64,000 nt of DNA from contig JAFXQB010000005.1 of NCBI GenBank assembly GCA_017527435.1, positions 62,001-126,000 on the forward strand, written 5' to 3'. Origin of the DNA: Salinivirgaceae bacterium. Lineage in GTDB: Bacteria > Bacteroidota > Bacteroidia > Bacteroidales > SZUA-534. The notes under the pieces are model-generated. The model did not search any database, was not told where the DNA came from, and saw nothing but the letters and a program-made list of their open reading frames with translations. Positions 31,744 through 42,131 of the stretch are shown piece by piece. The first letter of the stretch is position 1, and every line of letters starts with the position of its first letter. Both the position numbers and the translations under genes were made by a program.

Positions 31744-32961
31744 ATGGGCAAGATAAACATAATTGGACAGGAATGCGCCGAGACGGCCGTGCTTGTGGGC
31801 GTTATCACTCAGGAACAGGACGAAGCCAAGGTTGGCGAATATCTTGACGAACTCGCCTTTCTGGCCGATACTGCCGGCGCGGTCACTGTGAACCGTTTCA
31901 CGCAGAAGATGGACAAGCCTAATGGCGCCACGTTTCTGGGAACAGGTAAGATTAAAGAAGTGGCCGAATATGTTGAGCAGAACAATGTCAGTCTTGTGAT
32001 TTTTGATGACGAGCTGACGCCCACGCAGTTGAGAAATCTTGAGAATATGTTCAAGGCACGAGTGCTCGACCGCACCAACCTTATTCTCGATATTTTCGCA
32101 CAACGTGCACAAACGGCACACGCCAAGGTGCAAGTCGAACTGGCTCAATATCAGTATCTTCTACCCCGCCTTACGCGAATGTGGACGCACCTTGAGCGCC
32201 AGCGTGGCGGCATCGGAATGCGCGGGCCGGGCGAGACGCAGATTGAAACCGACCGCCGCATCATTCTCGACAAGATTGCCCACCTGAAAGAGCAACTATC
32301 GAAAATCGACCGCCAGATGGCCACACAGCGCAAAAACCGCGGTCAGATGGTTCGCATCGCGCTTGTGGGATACACCAATGTGGGCAAGTCGACCATTATG
32401 AACCTGTTGAGCAAAAGCGATGTGTTTGCCGAAAACAAGCTGTTCGCCACTCTCGACACCACAGTGCGCAAAGTGGTGATTGGCAATCTGCCGTTCCTGC
32501 TGTCGGACACTGTCGGATTCATCCGCAAACTGCCGCACGGCCTTGTTGAATCGTTCAAATCGACACTCGATGAAGTGCGAGAAGCTGATATTCTGCTGCA
32601 TGTGGTCGATGTGTCGCACCCGGGATTCGAAGACCAGATAAATGTGGTGAACAATACTTTGCAAGAGATTGGCGCACAGAGCATTCCAACATATGTGGTG
32701 TTCAACAAGATTGACAATTACAAATTCGAACCCCAGGACGAGTTCGACCTTCTGCCACCAAACCGCAACAACATCCCGCTCGACGAGCTGAAACGCTCAT
32801 GGATTGCCAAAAACAATCTGCCGTGCATCTTCATCTCGGCCAAAGAGCACGTCAACATTGATGAGTTCCGCAATCTGATTTACGACAAGGCCCGCGCCAT
32901 CCACGCCGAACGCTATCCCTATAACAATTTCCTGTTCGATACTTTTGACGAGGACAAATGA
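31744..32961 (+). CDS. hflX: GTPase HflX
   Basis: This 405-aa ribosome-associated GTPase splits or rescues stalled 70S ribosomes. The N-terminal HflX domain (about 1-190, with GATFLGTGKIKEV and QRGGIGMRGPGETQIETDRR) is followed by the G domain: G1 GYTNVGKST near 205, G3 DTVGFI near 255, G4 NKID near 324 and G5 SAK near 365. The MazG-like gene begins 12 nt after its stop, so they probably form an operon. Confidence 0.95.
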   Translation: MGKINIIGQECAETAVLVGVITQEQDEAKVGEYLDELAFLADTAGAVTVNRFTQKMDKPNGATFLGTGKIKEVAEYVEQNNVSLVIFDDELTPTQLRNLENMFKARVLDRTNLILDIFAQRAQTAHAKVQVELAQYQYLLPRLTRMWTHLERQRGGIGMRGPGETQIETDRRIILDKIAHLKEQLSKIDRQMATQRKNRGQMVRIALVGYTNVGKSTIMNLLSKSDVFAENKLFATLDTTVRKVVIGNLPFLLSDTVGFIRKLPHGLVESFKSTLDEVREADILLHVVDVSHPGFEDQINVVNNTLQEIGAQSIPTYVVFNKIDNYKFEPQDEFDLLPPNRNNIPLDELKRSWIAKNNLPCIFISAKEHVNIDEFRNLIYDKARAIHAERYPYNNFLFDTFDEDK

Positions 32962-32973
32962 CAAATAAAAGCT

Positions 32974-33318
32974 ATGGAACTGACAATCAAACAAGCTCAA
33001 CAGCGAGTTGATGAGTGGATAAAAACTTACGGCGTGCGTTATTTCGGCGAACTGACAAATATGGCTCTGCTCACTGAGGAAGTGGGCGAAATGGCCCGAA
33101 TCATTGCCCGCACCTACGGTGAACAGTCGTTTAAAGATAGCGACCGCGAGAAAGATCTTGCCGACGAGATGGCTGATGTGCTGTGGGTGCTAATCTGCCT
33201 TGCCAACCAAACTGGCACCGACTTGACGGAAGCCTTTGCCCGTAACATCGAAAAGAAAACCCGACGCGACTCGTCGAGACACATTGAGAATCCGAAGCTT
33301 AACGCCAATAAGAAATAA
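32974..33318 (+). CDS. MazG-like nucleotide pyrophosphohydrolase
   Basis: A 114-aa single MazG domain: ELTIKQAQQRVDEWI, then LLTEEVGEMARIIARTY (EExxE metal-binding helix near residue 33) and DLADEMADVLWVLICLANQ (ExxD near 63). It hydrolyses nucleoside triphosphates, probably non-canonical dNTPs, to monophosphates. It follows hflX by 12 nt. 167 bp without features separates it from the lepA -7 box. Confidence 0.87.
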   Translation: MELTIKQAQQRVDEWIKTYGVRYFGELTNMALLTEEVGEMARIIARTYGEQSFKDSDREKDLADEMADVLWVLICLANQTGTDLTEAFARNIEKKTRRDSSRHIENPKLNANKK

Positions 33319-33479
33319 AGTGCGTAATGTATTGATAGTCTTTGCTACACATGCATAACAATAGTCGGTTGCCTGTAGTCATAAGGCCAAAACGAAACGC
33401 CGCAAACAACTCTGCCCCCAACAGCTATTGTCACATCAATTCATCGGGTTGCCAATTATTCGATTCAGCAATCTTTGAT

Positions 33480-33487
33480 TATCTTTG
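33480..33487 (+). promoter_or_regulatory. -7 element before lepA
   Basis: TATCTTTG matches TAnnTTTG and overlaps the upstream TTG codon at 33485, so translation must begin at the ATG 33506, 18 nt downstream. No clear TTTG is seen 19-21 bp upstream. Confidence 0.4.
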
Positions 33488-33505
33488 CCACCTAAAAATC
33501 TGCAA

Positions 33506-35296
33506 ATGGACAACATCCGCAATTTCTGCATAATAGCGCACATCGACCACGGCAAAAGCACGCTGGCCGACCGTCTGCTTCAGTATACGGGCACCGTCAA
33601 CGAGCGGCAGGCGCAGGACCAGGTGCTCGACGATATGGACCTTGAACGCGAGCGCGGCATCACCATCAAGAGCCACGCCATACAAATGGATTATATGTAC
33701 GAGGGCAAGAAATACGTGCTGAACCTGATTGACACCCCAGGGCACGTCGATTTCTCGTACGAGGTTTCGCGCTCGATTGCCGCCTGCGAGGGGGCGCTGC
33801 TCATTGTCGACGCCACGCAAGGCATTCAGGCACAGACTATTTCGAACCTTTATTTGGCCATTGAGCATAATCTTGAGATAATTCCTGTTATCAATAAAAT
33901 CGACCTGCCGAACGCTATGCCCGAAGAGGTGAAGGACCAGATTGTGGACCTTATCGGCTGCGACCGCGACGACATTCTTGCGGCCAGCGGCAAGACGGGC
34001 GAGGGTGTGGACAAGATTCTTGAACGCATTGTGCAGGTGATTCCGCCGCCGAAGGGCGACCCGCAGGCGCCGCTGCAGGCTCTGATTTTCGACTCGGTCT
34101 TCAACTCGTTCCGCGGCATCATTGCCTATTTCAAGATTGTGAACGGCGAGATTGCTACGGGCGATTTTGTGAAGTTTGTGAACACGGGCAAGCAATACAA
34201 CGCCGACGAGGTGGGCGTTCTTCGGCTCGACCGCGAACCGCGAAAGGTGCTGCACACGGGCGACGTGGGCTACATCATTTCGGGCATCAAAACGTCGCGC
34301 GAGGTGAAGGTGGGCGACACCATCACACACGTCGACCGTCCGTGCGCCACTGCCATCGAGGGCTTTGAAGAGGTGAAGCCAATGGTGTTCGCGGGCGTCT
34401 ATCCTGTGGTGGCCGACGAGTATGAGGACCTTCGCGCATCGCTCGAGAAACTGCAACTGAACGACGCTTCATTGACGTTCCAGCCCGAATCGTCGGCGGC
34501 GTTGGGCTTCGGCTTCCGCTGCGGATTCCTTGGCCTGCTGCATATGGAAATCATTCAGGAACGGCTCGACCGTGAGTTCAATATGGACGTCATCACCACA
34601 GTGCCCAACGTGTCGTTCATCTGCCACACCAAAAAAGGCGAAACCCTTGAGGTGCACAACCCGTCGGGACTGCCTGCGGTGAACACCATCGACTACATTG
34701 AGGAACCGTATATCAACGCGCAGATAATCTCGAACGTTGATTACATCGGCAGCATAATGAAACTCTGCATCGACAAGCGCGGCGTGCTGAAGAACCAGAC
34801 CTACGTGACGGGCAACCGCGTTGAGGTGACGTTTGATATGCCGCTGTCGGAAATCGTGTTCGATTTTTACGATAAACTGAAAAGTATATCAAAGGGTTAC
34901 GCGTCGTTCGACTACCACCCCAGCGGATACGGGCGCGCCAATCTTGTGAAACTCGATATTCTGCTCAACGGCGAGGGTGTTGACGCGCTGTCGTCGCTCA
35001 TTCACGCCGACCACGCCTACGACCTTGGCCGCAAAATGTGCGAGAAGTTGAAGGAACTGATTCCGCGCCAGCAGTTCGACGTGGCCATTCAGGCTGCCAT
35101 TGGCGCCAAAATCATTGCCCGCGAAACCGTGCGCCAGGTGCGCAAGGACGTGACGGCCAAATGCTACGGCGGCGACGTGTCGCGAAAGCGCAAACTGCTT
35201 GAAAAACAGAAGGAAGGCAAGAAACGTATGCGCCAGATTGGAACCGTTGAGGTGCCGCAGAAGGCGTTTTTGGCAGTGCTGAAGTTGGATAGTTGA
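33506..35296 (+). CDS. lepA: Elongation factor 4 (LepA)
   Basis: This 596-aa translational GTPase starts [21 protein letters not shown]1 is AHIDHGKST (residues 11-19), G2 RGITIKS, G3 DTPGHVDF near 75 and G4 NKIDLPNA near 130. It then has EF-G-like domains and the LepA-specific C-terminus ([18 protein letters not shown] near 470; [19 protein letters not shown] and [20 protein letters not shown] near 540). It back-translocates or remodels stalled ribosomes. Full length. Confidence 0.96.
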   Translation: MDNIRNFCIIAHIDHGKSTLADRLLQYTGTVNERQAQDQVLDDMDLERERGITIKSHAIQMDYMYEGKKYVLNLIDTPGHVDFSYEVSRSIAACEGALLIVDATQGIQAQTISNLYLAIEHNLEIIPVINKIDLPNAMPEEVKDQIVDLIGCDRDDILAASGKTGEGVDKILERIVQVIPPPKGDPQAPLQALIFDSVFNSFRGIIAYFKIVNGEIATGDFVKFVNTGKQYNADEVGVLRLDREPRKVLHTGDVGYIISGIKTSREVKVGDTITHVDRPCATAIEGFEEVKPMVFAGVYPVVADEYEDLRASLEKLQLNDASLTFQPESSAALGFGFRCGFLGLLHMEIIQERLDREFNMDVITTVPNVSFICHTKKGETLEVHNPSGLPAVNTIDYIEEPYINAQIISNVDYIGSIMKLCIDKRGVLKNQTYVTGNRVEVTFDMPLSEIVFDFYDKLKSISKGYASFDYHPSGYGRANLVKLDILLNGEGVDALSSLIHADHAYDLGRKMCEKLKELIPRQQFDVAIQAAIGAKIIARETVRQVRKDVTAKCYGGDVSRKRKLLEKQKEGKKRMRQIGTVEVPQKAFLAVLKLDS

Positions 35297-35373
35297 TTTT
35301 AGGGGCTCACTGCGTGCGATTTAGGATTTGTTCGGATAAGTTTGGTTAGAGATAAATATAAAATTTACTGATT

Positions 35374-36378
35374 ATGAAACGTATAACATTTTTAGCAGCA
35401 ATAGCGGCAACAATGCTTTCCGCCTGCAACACCGTCCGCGAGAAAGCGCTGCCGCAGATTTCGGGCAAGGCGGGCGAAGTGGTGCTCGTTGTTGAAGACC
35501 AAGTGTGGAAATCGACTGCCGACACCATTCTGAACATTCTTTCGGCCGACGTAGACGGGCTGAACCAAAGCGAGCCGATGTTCGACGTGGTGCGCATTCC
35601 AGCCAGCGCCTTCACCGAGATTTTCCAGCGCCACCGCAACATTATCAGCTGCCGCATAGCCGCCGACAGCGCCGCCAACATAAAAGTGGCGCAAGATCTT
35701 TGGGCAACGCCGCAGACGGTGGTTCAGATTGTGGCGCCGTCGGCACAAGCCTTTGAGCAACTTTTTTCAGACAACCGCGACAAAATCACCGCTCTTTTGC
35801 TCAAAGCCGAACAAGACCGAATCATTAAGAACTACGCCACCTTCCCCGACCGTGAGGTGATGTCGAAACTTGAGCGTTCGGCCAGCGTAACAATGACAAT
35901 ACCAAAGGGTTACACCTACGATATGGACACCAGTTGCACGCTCGACGGCGATACCTGCCACTTCATTTGGATTTCGCACGAGACACCTGAAATCAGCCAG
36001 GGCCTGTTCGTTTACTATTACCGCTACACCGACACGCTGATGCTCACTCGCAACAGCCTTATGGCAATGCGCAACCTGATGTGCAAGCGTTTTGTTGGCG
36101 GCCCGTCCGACGGCTCGTATATGACCACCGTCGCATTCGAGGATGTGACAACCTTCCGCTCGTACAACCGCCGCGGCCGCTACACCGCCGAACTGCGCGG
36201 CCTGTGGGAGACTCACGGCGACTTTATGGGCGGGCCATTCGTCAGCCTTACGCAGTACGACGAGAAGCGCGGCCGCATTGTCACCGTCGATGGCTTTGTG
36301 TACGCAGGCAAGAAGGACAAACGCAACTATATGCGCCAGGTTGAGGCGATTATGAGCACGATGAAGTTTGCGGAATAA
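35374..36378 (+). CDS. DUF4837 family lipoprotein
   Basis: The 334-aa protein has a lipoprotein signal peptide (MKRITFLAAIAATMLSAC, Cys18). The mature protein matches the Bacteroidetes DUF4837 family (GKAGEVVLVVEDQVWKSTAD near 30; RRGRYTAELRGLWETHGDFM then GGPFVSL near 265). Function unknown; it is a periplasmic or outer-membrane lipoprotein. It lies alone, 77 nt after lepA. Confidence 0.83.
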   Translation: MKRITFLAAIAATMLSACNTVREKALPQISGKAGEVVLVVEDQVWKSTADTILNILSADVDGLNQSEPMFDVVRIPASAFTEIFQRHRNIISCRIAADSAANIKVAQDLWATPQTVVQIVAPSAQAFEQLFSDNRDKITALLLKAEQDRIIKNYATFPDREVMSKLERSASVTMTIPKGYTYDMDTSCTLDGDTCHFIWISHETPEISQGLFVYYYRYTDTLMLTRNSLMAMRNLMCKRFVGGPSDGSYMTTVAFEDVTTFRSYNRRGRYTAELRGLWETHGDFMGGPFVSLTQYDEKRGRIVTVDGFVYAGKKDKRNYMRQVEAIMSTMKFAE

Positions 36379-36391
36379 GATTGAATGATTT

Positions 36392-36419
36392 GTAGAGACG
36401 TGGTGCGCTGCGTCACTAC
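36392..36419. repeat. Dispersed GTAGAGACG palindrome, copy 1
   Basis: GTAGAGACG at the left and CGTCACTAC at the right form an imperfect palindrome related to the two copies at 56657-56684 and 56709-56736. It sits between two genes in the same direction. Such REP-like intergenic repeats are common in Bacteroidales. Confidence 0.6.
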
Positions 36420-36433
36420 CGATATATAAAACG

Positions 36434-37873
36434 ATGGACAACACCAACATAATCAGCGAGGTAACCGACAGCGAGTACAAATACGGCTTTGTGTCGGACA
36501 TTGAGCACGATACCATTGGCAAGGGCTTGAACGAGGACGTTATTCGGCTGATTTCGAGCAAGAAGGAAGAACCAGAATGGCTGCTCGAATTCCGCTTGAA
36601 GGCCTATCGCCATTGGCTGACACAAAAAATGCCCACTTGGGCGCACCTTGACATTCCAGAGATTGATTATCAGGATATTATCTACTATTCGGCACCAAAA
36701 CAGAACGTCAAGCCCGAAAACGGCGAGATTGACCCCGAACTGAAAAAGACTTTCGACAAGTTGGGCATTCCACTCGACGAGCAAAAAGCGCTCTCGGGCG
36801 TGGCTTTCGATGCAGTAATGGACAGTGTATCAGTAAAAACCACTTACAAAGACGCACTTGCCGAGCGCGGCATAATCTTCTGCTCGTTCAGCGAAGCCGT
36901 GCGCAACCACCCCGACCTTGTGCGGCAGTATCTCGGCTCGGTGGTGCCGCCAACCGACAACTATTTTGCGGCCCTGAACTCGGCCGTTTTCAGCGACGGC
37001 TCGTTCTGCTATATCCCGAAAGGGGTGCGCTGCCCAATGGAGTTGAGCACCTATTTCCGCATAAACGCCGCCAAAACAGGTCAGTTTGAGCGCACGCTAA
37101 TTGTTTGTGACGATGATAGTTATGTGAGTTACCTTGAAGGCTGCACCGCACCCCGCCGTGATGAGAACCAACTGCACGCCGCCATTGTCGAGATTGTGGT
37201 GATGAACAATGCCGAAGTGAAATATTCGACCGTGCAGAACTGGTATCCGGGCGACAAGGAGGGCCGCGGCGGCATTTACAATTTTGTGACGAAACGAGGT
37301 CTGTGCAAGGGCGTGAACGCGCGGCTGTCGTGGAGCCAGGTGGAGACAGGCTCGGCCATTACGTGGAAATATCCGGGCACGGTGCTCTTGGGCGACGGCT
37401 CGTCGTCGGAGTTCTACTCGGTGGCCGTGACCAACAACCACCAGCAAGCCGACACGGGCTCAAAAATGATTCACATTGGCCGCAACACCAGTAGCCGCAT
37501 AGTGTCGAAGGGCATTTCGGCAGGCCAGAGCCAGAACAGTTACCGCGGCCTTGTCAAGGTCTCGGCCAACGCCGACGGCGCCCGCAACTACTCGCAGTGC
37601 GACTCGCTGCTTTTAGGCGACAAATGCGGTGCCCACACGTTCCCTTACGTCGAGTGCCTGAACAACACTGCCGTACTCGAACACGAGGCCACCACGTCGA
37701 AAATCGGCGAGGACCAGATTTTCTACTGCAACCAGCGCGGCATTTCAACCGAAGACGCCGTGGGCCTGATTGTGAACGGCTACGCCAAAGAGGTGCTGAA
37801 CACCCTGCCGATGGAGTTCGCCGTTGAAGCGCAGAAACTGCTGCAAGTCAGTCTGGAAGGAAGTGTGGGATGA
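36434..37873 (+). CDS. sufB: Fe-S cluster assembly protein SufB
   Basis: This 479-aa SufB is the scaffold of the SUF system. Typical blocks are [20 protein letters not shown] near 195, [20 protein letters not shown] near 228, [16 protein letters not shown] near 298 and [13 protein letters not shown] near 402, with conserved Cys and the C-terminal His/Glu region. It normally works with SufC ATPase and SufD. Neither is next to it: the following gene is an unrelated lipoprotein, so the suf operon is split in this organism. Confidence 0.95.
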   Translation: MDNTNIISEVTDSEYKYGFVSDIEHDTIGKGLNEDVIRLISSKKEEPEWLLEFRLKAYRHWLTQKMPTWAHLDIPEIDYQDIIYYSAPKQNVKPENGEIDPELKKTFDKLGIPLDEQKALSGVAFDAVMDSVSVKTTYKDALAERGIIFCSFSEAVRNHPDLVRQYLGSVVPPTDNYFAALNSAVFSDGSFCYIPKGVRCPMELSTYFRINAAKTGQFERTLIVCDDDSYVSYLEGCTAPRRDENQLHAAIVEIVVMNNAEVKYSTVQNWYPGDKEGRGGIYNFVTKRGLCKGVNARLSWSQVETGSAITWKYPGTVLLGDGSSSEFYSVAVTNNHQQADTGSKMIHIGRNTSSRIVSKGISAGQSQNSYRGLVKVSANADGARNYSQCDSLLLGDKCGAHTFPYVECLNNTAVLEHEATTSKIGEDQIFYCNQRGISTEDAVGLIVNGYAKEVLNTLPMEFAVEAQKLLQVSLEGSVG

Positions 37874-37911
37874 TTTACTATATTTGAAATAGAAATAAGG
37901 AATCGATTATA

Positions 37912-39744
37912 ATGAAATCAGTTGGCAAATATTTGATTTTCAGCCTTGCGGCAATGGCGGCTATTGGATGCGCCAAGATGTCGGCACCCACCGGCGGGCC
38001 TAAAGACACTGAACCGCCAGTGCCATTGCGCAGCATGCCGGTCAATTATTCAACTGACTTCAAAGGGAAAAAGTTCATTGTCGAGTTCGATGAATTTGTC
38101 GATTTGAAAAATGTGAGCCAGGAACTGCTGGTATCGCCGCCGGTGCCAAACAAGCCGAAGGTAGTGATGCGCGGCAAGAATATGGTTGTCAGAATCAACA
38201 ACGAGCTGGCCGACAGCACCACATACAACTTCAATTTCTTTAACTCGGTGACCGACCTTAACGAAGGCAATGTACTCGAAAACTTCCAATTTGAGTTTTC
38301 GACCGGTCCAACCTTCGACTCAACCTATATGGGCGGAATTGTGACCGACGCTTTCACCGGCAAACCGCTGAAGGATGTGAACATTATGCTGTACCGTCAG
38401 TTTTCCGACTCGACACCGCGCACGCAAAAACCCGAGTGCGTAGGCCGTACTAATGCCGACGGTCTGTTCATTGTGCCGAATATGAAGCCCGAGCCTTATT
38501 ACGTTTTCGCTCTGCGCGATTTGAACAACAATCTCATCTTCGACATGCCGGGCGAAGCCATAGCCTTCAGCGACAGCACCATACAACCATCGTTTGAGCC
38601 TGAAATTATGACCGACACCATCCGTCTGATTGAACGGATATCGCGCGACAAGAAAGACACTGTCTTCCGTGACTCAATACACACCTACACCGTGATGGTT
38701 TCGACTCTCGACAATATGAGTCTGAACCTATTCACCGAAGAGTATCATATTCAGTATCTGCACGATGTGTACCGCCCTAACCGCCGGCTTCTGGCCGTTG
38801 CGTTCAACGACCAGGTTGACAGCACTTTTTCCATCAGTCCGATTGTTGACACCACGTTTGCTGCCGACTGGTGCGTCTTTGAGAGCCAGCTGCCGACCGA
38901 CTCGGTGGTGCTATGGATTACTGACTCGGTGCTCTACAACCTCGACACGCTGCGAATGCAGGTGAGCTACACGATGAAGGACTCGGCCGATGCCGATTAT
39001 CTGCAAACCGATACTCTCGAATTCTTATCAAAACCAAAAGCGCAGGCAAAGGCTGACAAGAAAAAAGGCGGCCTTCTGGCAAAACTGAAGAAAGACGAGC
39101 CCGTCGAGAAGAAAGAAGAGAAAAAACTGTCGGAACTGAAGATTGAGCACAATCTGAACTCACCGTTCAACCTTGTCAAACCCATCCGCCTGAAAACCAA
39201 CTATCCGGTTAAGGATTTCGATGCCGCCAGCATTGCTCTCACCAAAATCGAAGAAGGGGAAGAATCGGCTGTCAAATTCACAATGAGCCGCACCGAAGGC
39301 AGCATGCGCAGTTTCGACATCGATTTTAAACGCGACGAGACGACACAGTACCGCCTGCTGGTTCCGGCTGGCACGCTCACCGACGTTTATGGTAACATCA
39401 ACGACACTCTCAAGCAGGATTTCAAAACACAGATGCGCGACTACTACAGCACGGTAGTTCTGAATATTGACAACGTGCCGTGCAACAATGCCATTGTGCA
39501 GCTGCTCGACACCAAAGAGAAGGTGCTCGAAGAGTACACCATTGGTGCCGACACCACGCTCACCATCAACTATCTGGAACCGGGCTCATATCTTTGTAAA
39601 ATGATTTGTGACGATAACCGCAACGGCAAATGGGATACGGGTAATTTCAACCTGCGCCAACAGCCTGAACGTGTGTTCTATTTCGGTCAGATTATCGAGA
39701 CCAAATCAAGCTGGGACATCGAATACACCTGGAAAGTTGAGTAA
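37912..39744 (+). CDS. Ig-like domain-containing lipoprotein
   Basis: This 610-aa protein has a lipoprotein signal (MKSVGKYLIFSLAAMAAIGC) and then a Bacteroidetes SbsA-type Ig-like domain (PTGGPKDTEPPVPLRSMPVN, then FVDLKNVSQELLVSPP and FNFFNSVTDLNEGNVLENFQ). A carboxypeptidase-regulatory-like region (GRTNADGLFIVPNMKPEPYY near 183), a lysine-rich linker (about 380-410) and a C-terminal beta domain (DDNRNGKWDTGNF near 573) follow. It is probably a cell-envelope structural lipoprotein. Its TAA shares one base with the ATG of the next gene, so they are co-translated. Confidence 0.8.
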   Translation: MKSVGKYLIFSLAAMAAIGCAKMSAPTGGPKDTEPPVPLRSMPVNYSTDFKGKKFIVEFDEFVDLKNVSQELLVSPPVPNKPKVVMRGKNMVVRINNELADSTTYNFNFFNSVTDLNEGNVLENFQFEFSTGPTFDSTYMGGIVTDAFTGKPLKDVNIMLYRQFSDSTPRTQKPECVGRTNADGLFIVPNMKPEPYYVFALRDLNNNLIFDMPGEAIAFSDSTIQPSFEPEIMTDTIRLIERISRDKKDTVFRDSIHTYTVMVSTLDNMSLNLFTEEYHIQYLHDVYRPNRRLLAVAFNDQVDSTFSISPIVDTTFAADWCVFESQLPTDSVVLWITDSVLYNLDTLRMQVSYTMKDSADADYLQTDTLEFLSKPKAQAKADKKKGGLLAKLKKDEPVEKKEEKKLSELKIEHNLNSPFNLVKPIRLKTNYPVKDFDAASIALTKIEEGEESAVKFTMSRTEGSMRSFDIDFKRDETTQYRLLVPAGTLTDVYGNINDTLKQDFKTQMRDYYSTVVLNIDNVPCNNAIVQLLDTKEKVLEEYTIGADTTLTINYLEPGSYLCKMICDDNRNGKWDTGNFNLRQQPERVFYFGQIIETKSSWDIEYTWKVE

Positions 39745-40562
39745 TGCGCCGAACGGTTGCCATATTGCTTTTTTTGTGCATGAGGGTTACCGGATACCCG
39801 CAGCCTACCTACACGTTCGGCAAGTTCGTCGCTGGCGAGCGGTTTAAACTCGACATCTACTACAACTGGCAGTTCATTTGGCTCAACGCCGGATGGGTAA
39901 CCTTCGAAATCCGCGATACAACCTGGAACGAAAAACCATTCTACCACCTTTTGAGTGAAGGTGCCACAAATCCGGGCTACGATTGGTTCTACAAGGTCCG
40001 CGACCGCTACGAAGCCATTGTTGAACCGCAGACCTACACCCCGCACTGGTTCAGATGCAACACTTTGGAAGGCAGTTTTTGGGACCGCGAAGAAGTCCGG
40101 TTCAACTATAACGACAGCATTGCCATTGTGGCAACCGAGAACGCCAAACGAGCTTTCAAAATCGATACACTGAAAGTAACACCAGCGATAACCGATTTGA
40201 TTTCTGCCATATACATCTGCCGCTCGATTGATTTTACAAAAATCGTCTATGGACAGAAGGTGCCCGTGCCGGTGATTGTGGGCAACAAAATCTACAACTT
40301 GTATTTCCGCTATCTGGGCATCGAGCCTGTCACTACCCGCAACGGCGATACTTACCAATGCCGCAAATTTGCGGTGATGATGGTCGATGGCACCATCTTC
40401 AGTGGCGGTGAAGACCTTACAGCATGGATAACCGACGACCCCAACTGCGCACCAATAATGATGGAAGCAAAGATAGCTGTTGGCTCGGTAAAGGCTTTTC
40501 TTGTGGAAATGCGCGGCAACCGCTGGCCGTTGAAAAAGATTGAAGACAATAAAAAAGAGTAA
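39744..40562 (+). CDS. DUF3108 domain-containing secreted protein
   Basis: This 272-aa protein has a short signal peptide (MRRTVAILLFLCMRVTGYPQ). The body matches DUF3108 proteins (FKLDIYYNWQFIWLNAGWVT near 33; YDWFYKVRDRYEAIVEPQTY near 77; VPVPVIVGNKIYNLYFRYLG near 175), an all-beta periplasmic family of unknown role related to lipid or polysaccharide-binding folds. It starts in the stop codon of the preceding Ig-like lipoprotein, which suggests a joint envelope function. Confidence 0.83.
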   Translation: MRRTVAILLFLCMRVTGYPQPTYTFGKFVAGERFKLDIYYNWQFIWLNAGWVTFEIRDTTWNEKPFYHLLSEGATNPGYDWFYKVRDRYEAIVEPQTYTPHWFRCNTLEGSFWDREEVRFNYNDSIAIVATENAKRAFKIDTLKVTPAITDLISAIYICRSIDFTKIVYGQKVPVPVIVGNKIYNLYFRYLGIEPVTTRNGDTYQCRKFAVMMVDGTIFSGGEDLTAWITDDPNCAPIMMEAKIAVGSVKAFLVEMRGNRWPLKKIEDNKKE

Positions 40563-40615
40563 AGACAAAACCCGCCTTCACTCTTTATTCTTTCTACCAT
40601 AAGCAAAACTGTCGC

Positions 40616-41938
40616 TTAAATCTTCAACTCTCTTCCGTAGTAGAAATCCAGAATCTTCATTCTGAACAGATACTCGTACTTGGCCTGGATGAAGGTTGAC
40701 TGCGCCTGTGCAAGGCGGTTTTTGGCTTCGTTGAACTCGAGCGGTGTCACAATGCCCAAATCGAATTTCTCTTTCACATAGCGGAACGACTCGTCGGCGC
40801 TGCTCACGGCTTTCTGGCTCGACTCGTAGCGCTTCAGGGCGGCCTGCGCGTTCACATACACTTGCTGAATCTCTTTCAAAAGTGTGTTTTTGGCCTGTTG
40901 CAGTTCGAGTTGTGAGTTCTGATAGTTCAACTTGCTGTTTTTCACGTTTGTGCGGGCTTGCCAACCGTTGAAAATCGGAATGTTCAGCGACAAGCCGATG
41001 CTCTTGCTGCCGTGAAGGTCGAGCTGGTCGCTCAACGACGGGTTATCTATTCCCGACATTTTGTAGTAACTGTTGCTGTAGCCCGCACTGGCGCTCAACG
41101 ACGGGTACTGCTGCGCCCGTGCCACGGCAATCTGGCGGTCGGCACTCTCAACGGCCAACTCACGACTCTTAATCTCGGGCCGCTCCTCAACGGCGTGCTC
41201 ATAAATCGTGTCAACCGACAGCAGAGTGGCTGCCACCTGGTCAAAATCGATGTCGGGCACTGCAATGTCGAACTCATCGCTCACGGGCAGTTCGAGCAGT
41301 TGCTGCAGTGTTATCTTCGAGATTAACAGCGAGTTCTCGCGGTTGGTAACGTCCAGTTCCTCCTGCGCGGCCTGCGACTCGGTCTCGAGCAGTTTGCCGG
41401 CGGCCAGCGTTCCGGACTCCACCTGCTGGCGGTTGGTCTCAATCTGCGCGCGCGTCAGCTCGAGCTGCTCCTGCGATGTGGCCAGCAGCTCCTTGTTCAG
41501 CAGCACATCAAGGTAAGCCGATGTAATGTTCAGCGACATATTGTTCTTGGCCTGCTCCAGATTCTGCAAAGCCGCTTCGTAATTGAGTTTGCTCACTTTT
41601 ATCTGGTTGTATTTCGACAGACCGTTGAACAGCGTCATATTGGCCGAGATGTGGCCCGATGTCGACGATGAGTTGTTATTGACAAAGGTATTGTCGCTAC
41701 CCGTCGACTGACCGAACGAGTACGACTGGCTCAACCCCGCATTCACGCTTGGCAGCACGCTCAAGCGCGTCTGCTCATACGAGTTTTGATGTTGCTCAAC
41801 GTTCAGTTGCTGCTGCTTGATTGTGATATTGTTCTCGACAGCGTGGTTGATGCACTGCTCCAGAGTCCACGGCTCCTGCGCTCCGGCCGTTGCGGCCCCC
41901 ATTATCGCGGCAAATGCCAATATTGCTGACTTTTTCAT
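40616..41938 (-). CDS. TolC-family outer-membrane efflux protein
   Basis: This 440-aa protein has a signal peptide (ending AGA-QEP) and two OEP repeats of long coiled-coil helices (QCINHAVENNITIKQQQLNV near 28; LEQAKNNMSLNITSAYLDVL near 133; PEIKSRELAVESADRQIAVA near 255; ESSQKAVSSADESFRYVKEK near 370, followed by the LDLGIVTPLEF-like block). It forms the outer-membrane exit duct. It is the last gene of the minus-strand exporter operon starting at 46668. Confidence 0.92.
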   Translation of the reverse strand: MKKSAILAFAAIMGAATAGAQEPWTLEQCINHAVENNITIKQQQLNVEQHQNSYEQTRLSVLPSVNAGLSQSYSFGQSTGSDNTFVNNNSSSTSGHISANMTLFNGLSKYNQIKVSKLNYEAALQNLEQAKNNMSLNITSAYLDVLLNKELLATSQEQLELTRAQIETNRQQVESGTLAAGKLLETESQAAQEELDVTNRENSLLISKITLQQLLELPVSDEFDIAVPDIDFDQVAATLLSVDTIYEHAVEERPEIKSRELAVESADRQIAVARAQQYPSLSASAGYSNSYYKMSGIDNPSLSDQLDLHGSKSIGLSLNIPIFNGWQARTNVKNSKLNYQNSQLELQQAKNTLLKEIQQVYVNAQAALKRYESSQKAVSSADESFRYVKEKFDLGIVTPLEFNEAKNRLAQAQSTFIQAKYEYLFRMKILDFYYGRELKI

Positions 41939-42131
41939 TGTTGATTTTCGATTTTTAATTTCTGATTAATTGAACGCAGATGACACAGATTTAACTGATT
42001 TTAAGGATTTTTCTCTAACCGATTTCACCCGATTCTATCCGATGAACTGACGCGATGAATCGTGTTCTTACCAACACCTAAAACCATTCTGTTTACACCT
42101 ATATGCCTTATTCATTGTTAATTGTTAATTC

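Noticed and set aside
33485-33505. Upstream TTG start for lepA
   Set aside because: It overlaps the -7 element, and LepA proteins start at [16 protein letters not shown].
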